From Peribacillus loiseleuriae (lineage in GTDB: Bacteria; Bacillota; Bacilli; Bacillales; DSM-1321): DNA of 64,000 nucleotides. Positions 52,369 to 60,291 of this stretch are shown here, piece by piece. Where the stretch lies: positions 2,693,636 to 2,757,635 of the forward strand of contig NZ_LFZW01000001.1 of the NCBI RefSeq assembly GCF_001183985.1, in the 5' to 3' direction. The position numbers and the translations under genes are program-made. Under the pieces are notes generated by a model. The model worked only from the letters and a program-made list of their open reading frames with translations. It was not told the origin of the DNA and made no database searches. Each line of letters begins with the position of its first letter. Position 1 is the first letter of the stretch.

Positions 52369-53352
52369 TCATTTGAGGATTTTTTCGGCAAATTTAGAAT
52401 TAAATAGTTTATCAGTCAGCTTTTCAACATCAGTCGAACTGTTTAATAAACCATTTTCTTTTAGAACTTCACCTGACCCTATAATGATAGCCTTTTGTTC
52501 ATCACTTGGAATCGGTTCTGAAAAGTCATTTCGTTCCAATTCCTTTTTTGCTACTTCTAGTGAAATGCTAGCTTCTTTAGCAAGTATTTCTGCCGTTTCA
52601 TCTGGATGGGCAATTGTCCACTGACGTGCTTCTTCATATGCCTCAAGGACTTTCTCAACATAATCAGGGTATTTCTCAGCGAATTCCTCGCGAACATCAA
52701 GTGTGCTAAAGCTGTTGAAATTTGGGTTACGATAAAAGATTTGAATGTCTGACTCCAATTCTACCTTTGCCATATGAGGGTCAAGACCAGCCCAGGCATC
52801 AACATCACCTGATTGTACGGCTAATGCACCGTCACTATGCTGTAAGTTGACAATTTCGACATCTTTTGAGGAAAGACCAGCTTCCTTCAAGGCTCTCAAC
52901 AGAAAAATATAGGGGTCAGTACCAACTGTAGCTGCAATACGTTTGCCTTTTAAATCAGCAACAGAATTGATTGTACCTTTTTTTGCCATAAGCGCAGTCC
53001 ACTCTGGTTTCGAAGAAATATAAACGGTTTGGATAGGTGTACCTTTTTCTTTAGCTAATAGTGCAGCTGCACCAGCAGCGGAGCCGAAATCGGTACTCTC
53101 TGAGCTAAGGAATTCTAATGCTTTATTTGATCCTTGACTAAGAACAAATTCAACACCAATATCTTCAGCTTTGAATTTTTTTTCAGCAATGCCCTGATCC
53201 TTTAATACCAAACTGACCGGTGAATAATATGCATAATCGAGGATTATTTTCTTTGGTTTAGCATCTGTCCCAGTACCACTTACATCATTCGAGCAACCAG
53301 AAAGCAATATTAATCCAATTAGTGCCAGTGTACTTCTAAGCCTATTCTTCAT
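52369..53352 (-). CDS. ssuA: Sulfonate-type ABC transporter substrate-binding lipoprotein
   Basis: A 327-residue binding protein. Signal peptide with lipobox: MKNRLRSTLALIGLILLSGC, cysteine at 20 being lipid-modified, then a linker and an NMT1/SsuA-like fold (ILDYAYYSPVSLVLKDQGIA; WAGLDPHMAKVE). Start at 53352 with TGGAGG 7 nt upstream; the frame opens 13 codons earlier without ribosome site. It delivers an organosulfur or similar ligand to SsuBC. The SAM-I riboswitch in front shows a role in sulfur supply. Confidence 0.92.
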   Translation of the reverse strand: MKNRLRSTLALIGLILLSGCSNDVSGTGTDAKPKKIILDYAYYSPVSLVLKDQGIAEKKFKAEDIGVEFVLSQGSNKALEFLSSESTDFGSAAGAAALLAKEKGTPIQTVYISSKPEWTALMAKKGTINSVADLKGKRIAATVGTDPYIFLLRALKEAGLSSKDVEIVNLQHSDGALAVQSGDVDAWAGLDPHMAKVELESDIQIFYRNPNFNSFSTLDVREEFAEKYPDYVEKVLEAYEEARQWTIAHPDETAEILAKEASISLEVAKKELERNDFSEPIPSDEQKAIIIGSGEVLKENGLLNSSTDVEKLTDKLFNSKFAEKILK

Positions 53353-53433
53353 TTTAATACCTCCACTTTTCCCTATTTTTCTTCTACCCATAAATTAAAC
53401 AGTCCCCATTAGTTTACTTGGTTTAATAATCAT

Positions 53434-53465
53434 TAAAAAAACCTCTTTCTAGTAAGAAGAGGGTT
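53434..53465 (-). terminator. SAM riboswitch terminator
   Basis: Minus strand CCCTCTTC, loop TTACTA, GAAAGAGG then seven T; the expression platform of the S box. Confidence 0.85.
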
Positions 53466-53480
53466 TTAATAAAAAAACCT

Positions 53481-53590
53481 CCCTCATCTTTCAGATCACA
53501 TGATCTGCAGGATTTAGCACCTTTTTAAGCATTCACTTAATGGTTGCCGGGCTTCACAGGGCCTATTCCCTCCGCCGCTCTCGATAAGAG
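53481..53590 (-). ncRNA. SAM-I riboswitch (S box) upstream of ssuABC
   Basis: Minus strand begins CTCTTATCGAGAGCGGCGGA (P1 and kink region), contains GGGAATAGGCCCTGTGAAGC, CCGGCAACC and AAGGTGCTAAATCCTGC, and closes with GATGAG to complete P1. These are the invariant blocks of the S-box aptamer. When SAM is plentiful the terminator forms and the sulfonate transporter is off. Confidence 0.95.
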
Positions 53591-53862
53591 TGTATTTATT
53601 ATTTAATTAGGGTGTTCATCTGTTTTGAAGTATAAATCACCTGAAAATGAATGTCAACAATTTTCTGAATTTTCAATTCGGGTTTCAGACAATATTGTGG
53701 CTATATAAAAAAGTTTAATAAATTTAGAATCTTAATCTAAAAATGCGTCCTTATACTACAAATAAGAGGCCATGATATTCTCATCAAATTAAATTTTCAC
53801 TTGCCTTAAATGAAAAAAGTGAAACAACTTGTTTATATTTCAAGTTATCAAATCAAACTAAA

Positions 53863-54534
53863 TTAATCTTTTTTTGAACTCAATCGTTCTAACTTTTCTT
53901 TATTAATGATAAAATATTTTCTTCCTTTCTTTTCTAATAATCCGTCTTCATGGAATTGGTTAAGTGTGTATAATAAATGTCGATAGCTTCCCCCCACGTA
54001 TTCTGCTGTTTCAGTATGCTTCTTTTGAAAACATTCATCGTGTTCTATTTGAAGAATATATTTCGCCAATCGATTTTTGAATTCATAATCCTGCATATCT
54101 GTGTAGTGATCCGTTCTTTTAAGTAATTTATCACCTAAATATTTTGAGAAATTATGGAGAAATAGATTGTCATTTAACAGATGTTCTTTCGATGAAACCA
54201 ATGGAACCGCCAAGCAAGCGCAGTCATTTATAGCCACAACATCTTTTATATTCTTTTCCATCTCAATCAAGGATAATTCACCAATAAATTCATCTTTCTT
54301 TAGAAACTGAATCAGCGCACGTTTTCCATTTTCGTGTACTATATATATTTTTGCCCGCCCATCCAATAATAAAAATAAGTACTGAATATCTTCATCAAAG
54401 CGCACTATATATTCATTAGAAGAAAACTTACAAATAAAGGCCTGATGTAAAACTGCTTTCGGAAAAGTTTCTTGAATATCATTATATATATCTACAAAAT
54501 TTTCAGCGTAATCCTTCAAATTGATTTTTTTCAT
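53863..54534 (-). CDS. yeiL: Crp/Fnr-family regulator, YeiL-like
   Basis: A 223-residue protein: cyclic-nucleotide-binding-like beta roll at about 30-130 (YLFLLLDGRAKIYIVHENGK; FIGELSLIE), then a winged helix (ETAEYVGGSYRHLLYTLNQF, about 172-191). The layout and the C-terminal ending match YeiL of the Crp/Fnr family, a stationary-phase and nitrogen-starvation regulator in E. coli. Cysteines are few (C35, C94, C96, C168), so a Fe-S cluster is uncertain. Divergent, 77 bp from the phosphatase gene, so it may control that gene and the membrane protein after it. Confidence 0.85.
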   Translation of the reverse strand: MKKINLKDYAENFVDIYNDIQETFPKAVLHQAFICKFSSNEYIVRFDEDIQYLFLLLDGRAKIYIVHENGKRALIQFLKKDEFIGELSLIEMEKNIKDVVAINDCACLAVPLVSSKEHLLNDNLFLHNFSKYLGDKLLKRTDHYTDMQDYEFKNRLAKYILQIEHDECFQKKHTETAEYVGGSYRHLLYTLNQFHEDGLLEKKGRKYFIINKEKLERLSSKKD

Positions 54535-54611
54535 TTTATCACCTCAATATGAGATATCTCCTATTATTATATTCTTCCTTTCGATATATTACTACCAAGA
54601 GGTGGATAGGA

Positions 54612-55313
54612 ATGAACAAATACAAACATATTATTTTTGACTTAGATGATACGATACTTGATTTTCGAGATTCAGAAGAAAAGGCTTTAAAACAAATGAT
54701 TACGCAATACGAGTTGCCCGACAACAAACAAACCATTGCATGTTATAAGCGCATTAATGATGGATTATGGCATCAATTAGAGGAAGGCTTGATTTCTCGT
54801 GAAGACGTGCTGACAACGCGTTTTTCACTTTTTTTGAAGGAATTTCATATAGATGAAAACGGAGCAAAAGCTGAAGCTATGTACCGTGAACATTTAAACC
54901 AAGGACATAAGACCGTTACCAATGCACACGAATTATTAAATGCTTTAAGTAAGCAAGATTATAAATTATATATTGGAACAAACGGTGTAGGAAAGACTCA
55001 AAGAAAAAGATTAGGAGATGCCAAGCTACAAGGATATTTTGAACAACTATTTATCTCCGAAGAAATTGGTTATGAAAAACCGAATCCCCATTTCTTTTAC
55101 TATATTTTTGATGCCCTGCATATAAATCGTAAAGAAGAATTTTTAATGATAGGTGATCGTTTAACATCGGATATTCAGGGAGCTATCAATGTCGGAATTG
55201 ATTGCGTATGGTTTAATCCTAAGAGAAGCATGCCTAAATCAGGTTCACCTAAGAGCACATATATGATACCAAATTTAATGCAAATACTAGACTTATTAGA
55301 GGTAGATTCATGA
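54612..55313 (+). CDS. yfnB: HAD-family noncanonical pyrimidine nucleotidase (YjjG/YfnB-like)
   Basis: A 233-residue HAD phosphatase: nucleophile D10 and acid D12 in IIFDLDDTILDF, the LYIGTNGVGKTQRKRL motif II, and MIGDRLTSDIQGAINVGID motif IV. The YjjG/YfnB subgroup removes phosphate from nucleoside monophosphates, with damaged pyrimidines as suggested targets. Start at 54612 with AGAGGTGG upstream; the frame is open for 21 further codons but without a ribosome site. Its stop overlaps the ATG of the next (broken) membrane gene. Confidence 0.9.
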   Translation: MNKYKHIIFDLDDTILDFRDSEEKALKQMITQYELPDNKQTIACYKRINDGLWHQLEEGLISREDVLTTRFSLFLKEFHIDENGAKAEAMYREHLNQGHKTVTNAHELLNALSKQDYKLYIGTNGVGKTQRKRLGDAKLQGYFEQLFISEEIGYEKPNPHFFYYIFDALHINRKEEFLMIGDRLTSDIQGAINVGIDCVWFNPKRSMPKSGSPKSTYMIPNLMQILDLLEVDS

Positions 55314-55933
55314 AAAAAGTAATTCAATCGATTCTACTCTACTCTATATAGTAAGTGCTATTGGCATTAGTCTTACATTAAAAGCAGATATTGGAGTACG
55401 CAGTTTTAATGCGATGAATTTATCCATATCTGAATGTACTTCCATCAAGGTTGACACAATTACATTCATTGCAAATCTCATTTTTCTAATCGGTTATACC
55501 TGCCTATGCAAAAAAAAGATTTCAGGAAATTTACTTTGATGTTCATTTCCATCTTATTCTTTGGAATAGTTATTAATTTTTTCCTCTATACTATTTTCGG
55601 TATGATTCACATAGAGAATTATTTAGTAAGAATGGGGCTATTTATTTTCGGTGCGATACTAGCCGGTGGAACAATAGGCATTATTTTATCATTAGATATT
55701 ATTCCTTTTCCTATTGAAAGTTTATGTTTACGAATAGCCGAATTAACAAAACTCACTTTCTCTCAGTACAGATATTGTGTCGATTTATTCTATCAATAAC
55801 AATATCACTACTATACAATTTACCAATCAATATTCGAGAAGGAACGATTATCAGCTTCTTCTTATTGTCCGGCATTATTTCTTATACACGATTGAAATTT
55901 GAAAACTATCAGCTGAAACCAAAAACTCAATAA
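55310..55933 (+). pseudogene. yczE': Frameshifted YczE-like membrane protein
   Basis: Begins at an ATG overlapping the phosphatase stop. Three frames together give YIVSAIGISLTLKADIG, FNAMNLSISECTSIKVDTIT, then FRKFTLMFISILFFGIVINF and FGAILAGGTIGIILSLDIIP, and finally SISLLYNLPINIREGTIISF. The chain is that of five- to six-span YczE/YitT-type membrane proteins. Frameshifts lie near 55340, 55512 and 55780. Together with YeiL and a HAD phosphatase this was probably a three-gene unit. Confidence 0.75.
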
Positions 55934-55947
55934 AAAGCATGACTAAA

Positions 55948-55989
55948 AAATAGCCTCTTACGGATAAGAATCCAAAGAGGTTATTTTTA
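55948..55989 (+). terminator. Terminator after yczE'
   Basis: AATAGCCTCTT, loop, AAGAGGTTATT then TTT. Confidence 0.75.
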
Positions 55990-56040
55990 TCAAACTTTTG
56001 TAAATTATCAAGACCTAAAATATAAAAAGTCATAAAAAAT

Positions 56041-56085
56041 AAAGAGTGGTCCATATTAGTCATGTATAATATGGACCACTCTTTT
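56041..56085. terminator. Strong inverted repeat
   Basis: AAAGAGTGGTCCATATT and its exact complement around an 11-nt loop; a 17-bp stem between convergent units. Confidence 0.7.
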
Positions 56086-56185
56086 ACTTCTTGTTTAACA
56101 AACGCACCTGATTACGGAATATTGAAAAACATGAAATATCTATAAAAATAGTTCCTCAGTTACTATGCCAAATCTACCTGTCACT

Positions 56186-56737
56186 TTAAGAAGCAGCAAC
56201 AAAATACCAGTTTTCATCTATTTTCACTATTTGTTTAAAATCTCCACCAAACGAACCCGATTGTGGTTTTTTATCATTCGGAGAATAAACAAAACCAGAA
56301 AAACTATCTAACACTCCTCGAAATGTAAAAAATAGAACTGAATAATGTTCACCCTGTTTTTCAATTACTATGTCTCCCCCACCCTTTGATAAATGGTCAT
56401 ACTTGTCTGGTAGGTGCATAAGTGATGAATTATGAGAAACATTCGGGCTAAAGGTTCCATCGTGTATTTTTAAAATTATTTCATCTCTTTCCGATTTGTT
56501 CACCTTGAAATCTATGTCTAATACAATCTGATTGAATGGAATGAGGAATAATAATAATAATAATAATATAGTAATTATCTGTATCCCAAACGGCTTCCAA
56601 TCCTTTTTCTTAAATAATCCGATGATTGCTACGATAAAGCCTACTAAGAAAAAACCATATACTATTAACCATACAAATGGCATCAAAAATGGTGTAAATA
56701 TCTCAATAAGTTCCCATTGAAAAAACTGGAGGAACAT
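56186..56737 (-). CDS. Membrane protein of unknown function
   Basis: A 183-residue protein with two N-terminal spans (about 17-42 and 53-70) and a soluble C-terminal part that ends in FKQIVKIDENWYFVAAS. The second span is coded by a run of six TTA leucine codons (simple (TTA)n repeat on the minus strand, 56547-56569), so its length may vary between strains in whole residues. No good ribosome site is visible before the ATG. I do not recognise the family. Confidence 0.5.
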   Translation of the reverse strand: MFLQFFQWELIEIFTPFLMPFVWLIVYGFFLVGFIVAIIGLFKKKDWKPFGIQIITILLLLLLFLIPFNQIVLDIDFKVNKSERDEIILKIHDGTFSPNVSHNSSLMHLPDKYDHLSKGGGDIVIEKQGEHYSVLFFTFRGVLDSFSGFVYSPNDKKPQSGSFGGDFKQIVKIDENWYFVAAS

Positions 56738-56859
56738 TATGAATAAACTACTTATAATCGATAACCATAAGATAACTTTTTTAATTTCAGCTCAGCCCCT
56801 ATGTATATATTCTACCCCCCCTCTATTTTAACATAAATATCCAACTCTATTATTGAATG

Positions 56860-56891
56860 TTATTCCGCAAAATGGCCCGTTTGTTGAACAA
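56860..56891 (+). repeat. Dispersed hairpin repeat
   Basis: TTATTCCGCAA, loop AATGGCCCGT, TTGTTGAACAA; arms pair imperfectly and the GGCCCGT loop is kept. Confidence 0.5.
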
Positions 56892-56927
56892 GCAGGGATG
56901 AAGAGCACCGTTCTCACCATAATAAAC

Positions 56928-57141
56928 TTACCTTTTTTTATATACCTCTACATAAGCAAACTTCAATTGCTCTCTAAGTTGTTTGTTATCATCTAATTTC
57001 TTAATCTTTCGTTTCAATGATTCAATAAGGGCATCCTTGTTGCTCTCATTTATTTCTCGCTTAACTTGTTTTGGTGTAGGTACTTGTGATTGTTGCTGCC
57101 TTAACGCTTCAATCCGTTTGCGAATATCGACATCGTGGAGT
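56928..57141 (-). pseudogene. C-terminal remnant of Tn554-type TnpC
   Basis: A 70-codon frame reads HDVDIRKRIEALRQQQSQ, then SNKDALIESLKRKIKKLDDN and LREQLKFAYVEVYKKR. PDIRKRIExLRQQ followed by KDALIExLKxRIKxLxxEN and QLxxAYG is the standard C-terminal half of TnpC/DUF6262, the small third protein of Tn554-like transposons. A stop cuts it off upstream and no TnpA or TnpB is present. A second remnant is at 6059-6184. Confidence 0.7.
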
Positions 57142-57159
57142 TAGTATAGTTAAATTCTA

Positions 57160-57190
57160 AATGATCAATCTTTTTTGTAAAACTACAAAT
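57160..57190 (+). repeat. AT-rich dispersed element, copy D
   Basis: AAATGATCAATCTTTTTTGT, then AAAACTACAAA, matching the second block of copies A-C. Confidence 0.45.
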
Positions 57191-57373
57191 ATAAATTATT
57201 ATGAGTATTTTTTGACCAGTAAGAACCGTTTCATCAAATTGTGGTTAAAATAAAAAACATAACTATTATTTTGGTTATTCATTTGGAGTTACCATAGTGA
57301 AATAGAAAACAGTTTAAAAATATTTATTCAATTTATAGTAAGATAATAAAAGGGTATTTTTTTCAGAAAAAGA

Positions 57374-57407
57374 AGATGGCTTCGAGTTTTTATACTCGAA
57401 GCCATCT
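57374..57407 (-). terminator. Terminator of the DMT permease operon
   Basis: Minus strand AGATGGCTTCGAGT, loop ATAAAA, ACTCGAAGCCATCT then TCTTTTT: 14-bp perfect stem. Confidence 0.9.
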
Positions 57408-57430
57408 AACTATCTATTATCAATACCCAT

Positions 57431-57550
57431 TCACAATTTCTTCACATACGTCCTTGCTGTAAATAGACAACATAGCGCCAAGGCAGTTATTCCAAATATC
57501 GAAATATATGGAGCTAATTCAAAACCCCAAAACTCGCTCATTTCAGGCAT
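57431..57550 (-). CDS. 39-residue single-span membrane peptide
   Basis: MPEMSEFWGFELAPYISIFG, then ITALALCCLFTARTYVKKL: an acidic, aromatic head, one transmembrane helix and a basic end, so N-outside and C-inside. The ribosome site is excellent (AAAGGAG, 9 nt before ATG), and it is the last gene before a strong terminator in an operon with a DMT permease and a winged-helix-like protein. It may be a subunit or partner of that permease, as small peptides are for several bacterial transporters. No family name known to me. Confidence 0.7.
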   Translation of the reverse strand: MPEMSEFWGFELAPYISIFGITALALCCLFTARTYVKKL

Positions 57551-57570
57551 ATAATCGACTCCTTTGTTAG

Positions 57571-57876
57571 TTAAATGATTCCTGTATCACGCATCCTGTT
57601 TTCACCAAAGCTTGTAATAGAATACTTAAATAGTAACTTACCCTCACTAAAGTGCTCACCCTTATCCAACTTCTCATCAATGGTTTCTATAAGCGCTCCT
57701 GAAAATAAATCAGTTAATGTTACTCGGACATTCCCTGAGGCATATGCGCCAGCCAACCCGTATTCTTTCAGAATTTGCTTGGCAATATCATAATCCCATA
57801 TTCCTTTGTCTGGTCTTTCCATCGTATGCTCACGTATGATTTGTAGAATCCTTCCTTTAATATGAATTTTCGGCAT
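57571..57876 (-). CDS. Small winged-helix-like protein
   Basis: A 101-residue protein. KGRILQIIREHTMERPDKGI, WDYDIAKQILKEYGLAGAYA and VRVTLTDLFSGALIE look like helix-helix-turn-helix followed by a wing (GKLLFKYSITSFGENRMRD), the arrangement of PadR-like small regulators. Its ATG shares a base with the stop of the upstream permease (TAATG), so it is translationally coupled to it. GAGGAGG ribosome site. It might regulate the operon or sense the cargo; not proven. Confidence 0.6.
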   Translation of the reverse strand: MPKIHIKGRILQIIREHTMERPDKGIWDYDIAKQILKEYGLAGAYASGNVRVTLTDLFSGALIETIDEKLDKGEHFSEGKLLFKYSITSFGENRMRDTGII

Positions 57877-58943
57877 TATATCGCCTCCTCTTTTTCTTTC
57901 TTGTCTGAAGGCACGGTACGGATGACTTCTAGTACATCTCGTTTTTCAGTAAACATGACAAACCCGCCTATAATAACAACTAGCGCCCCTAAAACGAAAT
58001 TCCATTCTGGTGGGGTAAGTGTGAAGATACTTATAAAAATGATGGCAAAGATTCCATATAAGTCTCCGATTGCTTGGCCTCTTCCAACGCCAATTAATGG
58101 GAAGGACTTGTACCATGATACGTAGCAAAAACCAAATGTAATGCCGGCTAAAAGCAGCCAAGTTATCGGTAACAATGTCATCGTTTTTGCGATCATTGGC
58201 ACAATGGGCACATCACCAAATAGGATAAACAGCGGAAAGATTACCGCTACCCACCAGAAAACTTCACCCGTAAATCTAAGTGTTAAGCCAATATCAGGAT
58301 CTGTAACATCCAGTGCTCGTCCAGCAATGGCTCCTTCAATTCCCCAGCCAATGGCAGCCATTAATCCGCCTAAGTATCCTAACCAAGAGCCTGAGCTGTC
58401 CTTGAGCTCGCCTAAAATACCAGGAGCAAATACGACGATCCCACCGATAATAATCATAGCGATACCAATAGCAGCCCTCCGAGTTATCTTTTCACCGTAC
58501 CATTTGTACGCTAGTATAGAACCTACGATGGGATACATTAATGCTGCCACTGCTGCAAAAACACCGCCAATAAAGCCGATCGCCAGAAAACTACCGAAAA
58601 TAGCCATCGGTCCGCCGAAAATTGCAGCTGCAAAATACCATTTCGTCACTTTTTTAAACTGAACAATCGTTCGTCCATAATCTTTCCATTTACCTAAAAC
58701 ACCTGTCCACACAAACATAAACAATAAAACAGCGATTGCATTTAAACCAGCTATTACGGCTGCAGCTGTCACATACTCAGAATTTGTATGAAAGGGCATG
58801 GAAACGAAGGGAAACTCGTACCATATCGCTGAGCCTGGTACATACCAGGCTCCCCACAGAATGGCAGCCCATAAAGCCCACATAAAACCTAAACGTACTG
58901 TCTTCTCTTTGTGTTTTGTTCTTGCAATATCCACTAAACTCAT
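57876..58943 (-). CDS. DMT-superfamily permease
   Basis: A 355-residue membrane protein with about ten spans. The start LGFMWALWAAILWGAWYVPG and the middle SWLGYLGGLMAAIGWGIEGA show the two-repeat DMT fold; the long form with GxxY and WYKSFPLIGVGRGQAIGDLY near the end is closer to the sugar/rhamnose-type DMT group than to standard EamA exporters. GGAGGGG before the ATG. It heads the permease-wHTH-peptide operon, downstream of the flavin enzyme cluster, and could import its substrate or export its product. Confidence 0.85.
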   Translation of the reverse strand: MSLVDIARTKHKEKTVRLGFMWALWAAILWGAWYVPGSAIWYEFPFVSMPFHTNSEYVTAAAVIAGLNAIAVLLFMFVWTGVLGKWKDYGRTIVQFKKVTKWYFAAAIFGGPMAIFGSFLAIGFIGGVFAAVAALMYPIVGSILAYKWYGEKITRRAAIGIAMIIIGGIVVFAPGILGELKDSSGSWLGYLGGLMAAIGWGIEGAIAGRALDVTDPDIGLTLRFTGEVFWWVAVIFPLFILFGDVPIVPMIAKTMTLLPITWLLLAGITFGFCYVSWYKSFPLIGVGRGQAIGDLYGIFAIIFISIFTLTPPEWNFVLGALVVIIGGFVMFTEKRDVLEVIRTVPSDKKEKEEAI

Positions 58944-59276
58944 ACATGCCCCTCCTAATGAAATGATTCCAGCTTCATATTTATATCCTAATGTTCGCTG
59001 GAATTCATCTCATGTTCCTTGAATTCATCACCGTCATCATTTAAGAAACTAAACGTATATTCAACAACTTCCAAAGGCTAAGTTCAGTCGAGAAGAATCG
59101 CACATAAAACACTTTAATGATACAGAAAATCATTTATTTGGCTTTTCCCAGTTGCATCATGCTTCTTAAAAGAAAAACTCTCTTTTCCCTAAAAGTATTC
59201 TTAGAAAAAAGAGGTTATTCTAACACATTTTCATACTTTTTTTCGTTTAATAAAAGATCTCCCGACCACTTGTTAT

Positions 59277-59837
59277 TCAATTATATTGAACAGCGCTATT
59301 TGAAGATTTTAGTGCTTTCTGCATTAAGACGACTTCTTCACTTAAAGCGGTAATTCGATCTAAGACTTCTTTATCCACTAGTTCATTTTGAGAACTGAAA
59401 TGGTCATTATGAGCATAAACAAATCCTGGTGCAACAAAGGCACGGAAATATCCGGCAATTGGCTTCAATTGATTTTCAATGACCAAATAATGTTGATATG
59501 TTCCCCCTGTAGCAATAAAACCCATTACTTTATTGCGAAAATCTTTCGGGTGGATTAAGTCGAATAAGTTTTTAAGAGCGCCAGTAATAGAACCTTGGAA
59601 AATTGGAGTACCAATAATATAAAAATCTGCTGAGGAAACAATATCGATCACTTTCTTCGTATCCCCCGTATATGTTGACGGATTACGGCCATCACAGAAC
59701 TGAATATTATAATCCTTCAAATCAAGCAATTCTACTTCAATTTCCGGGTTATTTCGCTTTACTTCGTCTAACACTTTTTGAACGACAACTCGTGGTTTCG
59801 ATCCAGTAATCGTTCCTGATATCCCTAGTAACTTCAT
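59277..59837 (-). CDS. NADPH-dependent FMN reductase of the flavin cluster
   Basis: A 186-residue flavodoxin-fold reductase: GISGTITGSKPR loop for the flavin phosphate, GTPIFQGSITGALKNLFDLI (about 77-96) and GFIATGGTYQHYLVIENQL. It is a clear paralogue of the protein at 40051 and of SsuE/MsuE reductases that hand FMNH2 to a monooxygenase. AAGGAGGA before the ATG. It stands between the acyl-CoA-dehydrogenase-like gene and the permease operon on the same strand, so it is the natural reductase partner of that flavoprotein. Confidence 0.88.
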   Translation of the reverse strand: MKLLGISGTITGSKPRVVVQKVLDEVKRNNPEIEVELLDLKDYNIQFCDGRNPSTYTGDTKKVIDIVSSADFYIIGTPIFQGSITGALKNLFDLIHPKDFRNKVMGFIATGGTYQHYLVIENQLKPIAGYFRAFVAPGFVYAHNDHFSSQNELVDKEVLDRITALSEEVVLMQKALKSSNSAVQYN

Positions 59838-60021
59838 GCTAAATATCCTCCTTATACTAATATAATCCTGCTGGCATATGCCAAGTTAGAGGAACAAGGA
59901 TTTACTTGTACCATCTTTCGACTTTCATAACTAAATAGTCTTGATACTTTTTGGTTATCCAAAAGAAAAATTACTAAATATTCTGAAAGTTTTCCCCGGA
60001 AGTATTTAACTCATAATAACA

Positions 60022-60243
60022 TCATACTAATCTTCGATGAAGAGTGGCTTCCTTTCTCCTATTCTTGAGGTGAGTCCAAAGAGGATTTATTATGTGTGCC
60101 CCTATAACAAATAAATGAAGTACCACTCCAAAAAAGAAAAACTTACGGAATCCCAGTGCCATTTTTACCGAGAAGATGTTAATTGTTTTAGGATGAAATG
60201 GGCCATACCCTTTCAAAGGAGGTATATACCAGAACCAAACCAC
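60022..60243 (-). CDS. Doubtful hydrophobic ORF
   Basis: Up to 73 residues with one hydrophobic stretch (FRKFFFFGVVLHLFVIGAHI) and a basic end (LKNRRKEATLHRRLV). The first ATG lies inside a hairpin and no ribosome site is visible; an inner ATG would give 46 residues. It could be a small membrane component of the flavin cluster or a fragment of a lost transporter. Kept only because of its position between two real genes. Confidence 0.25.
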   Translation of the reverse strand: MVWFWYIPPLKGYGPFHPKTINIFSVKMALGFRKFFFFGVVLHLFVIGAHIINPLWTHLKNRRKEATLHRRLV

Positions 60244-60266
60244 TTCGTTTCGGTCCTGGTATATAC
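60232..60266. promoter_or_regulatory. Inverted repeat after the acyl-CoA-dehydrogenase-like gene
   Basis: GTATATACCAGAACCAAA pairs with TTTCGGTCCTGGTATATAC (two mismatches) around an 8-nt loop. There is no T-run on either side, so it is a processing or binding site rather than a classic terminator. Confidence 0.5.
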
Positions 60267-60291
60267 ATGGAAATTTAATTACTTCTAATAT

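Noticed and set aside
50790..53590. Complete sulfonate degradation operon
   Set aside because: ssuD is absent from the operon; only transport is encoded here. A link to the flavoprotein at 60292 is possible but not shown.
56041..56085. Attachment site or transposon end
   Set aside because: A perfect 17-bp hairpin between convergent transcription units is better explained as a terminator; no direct repeats flank it.
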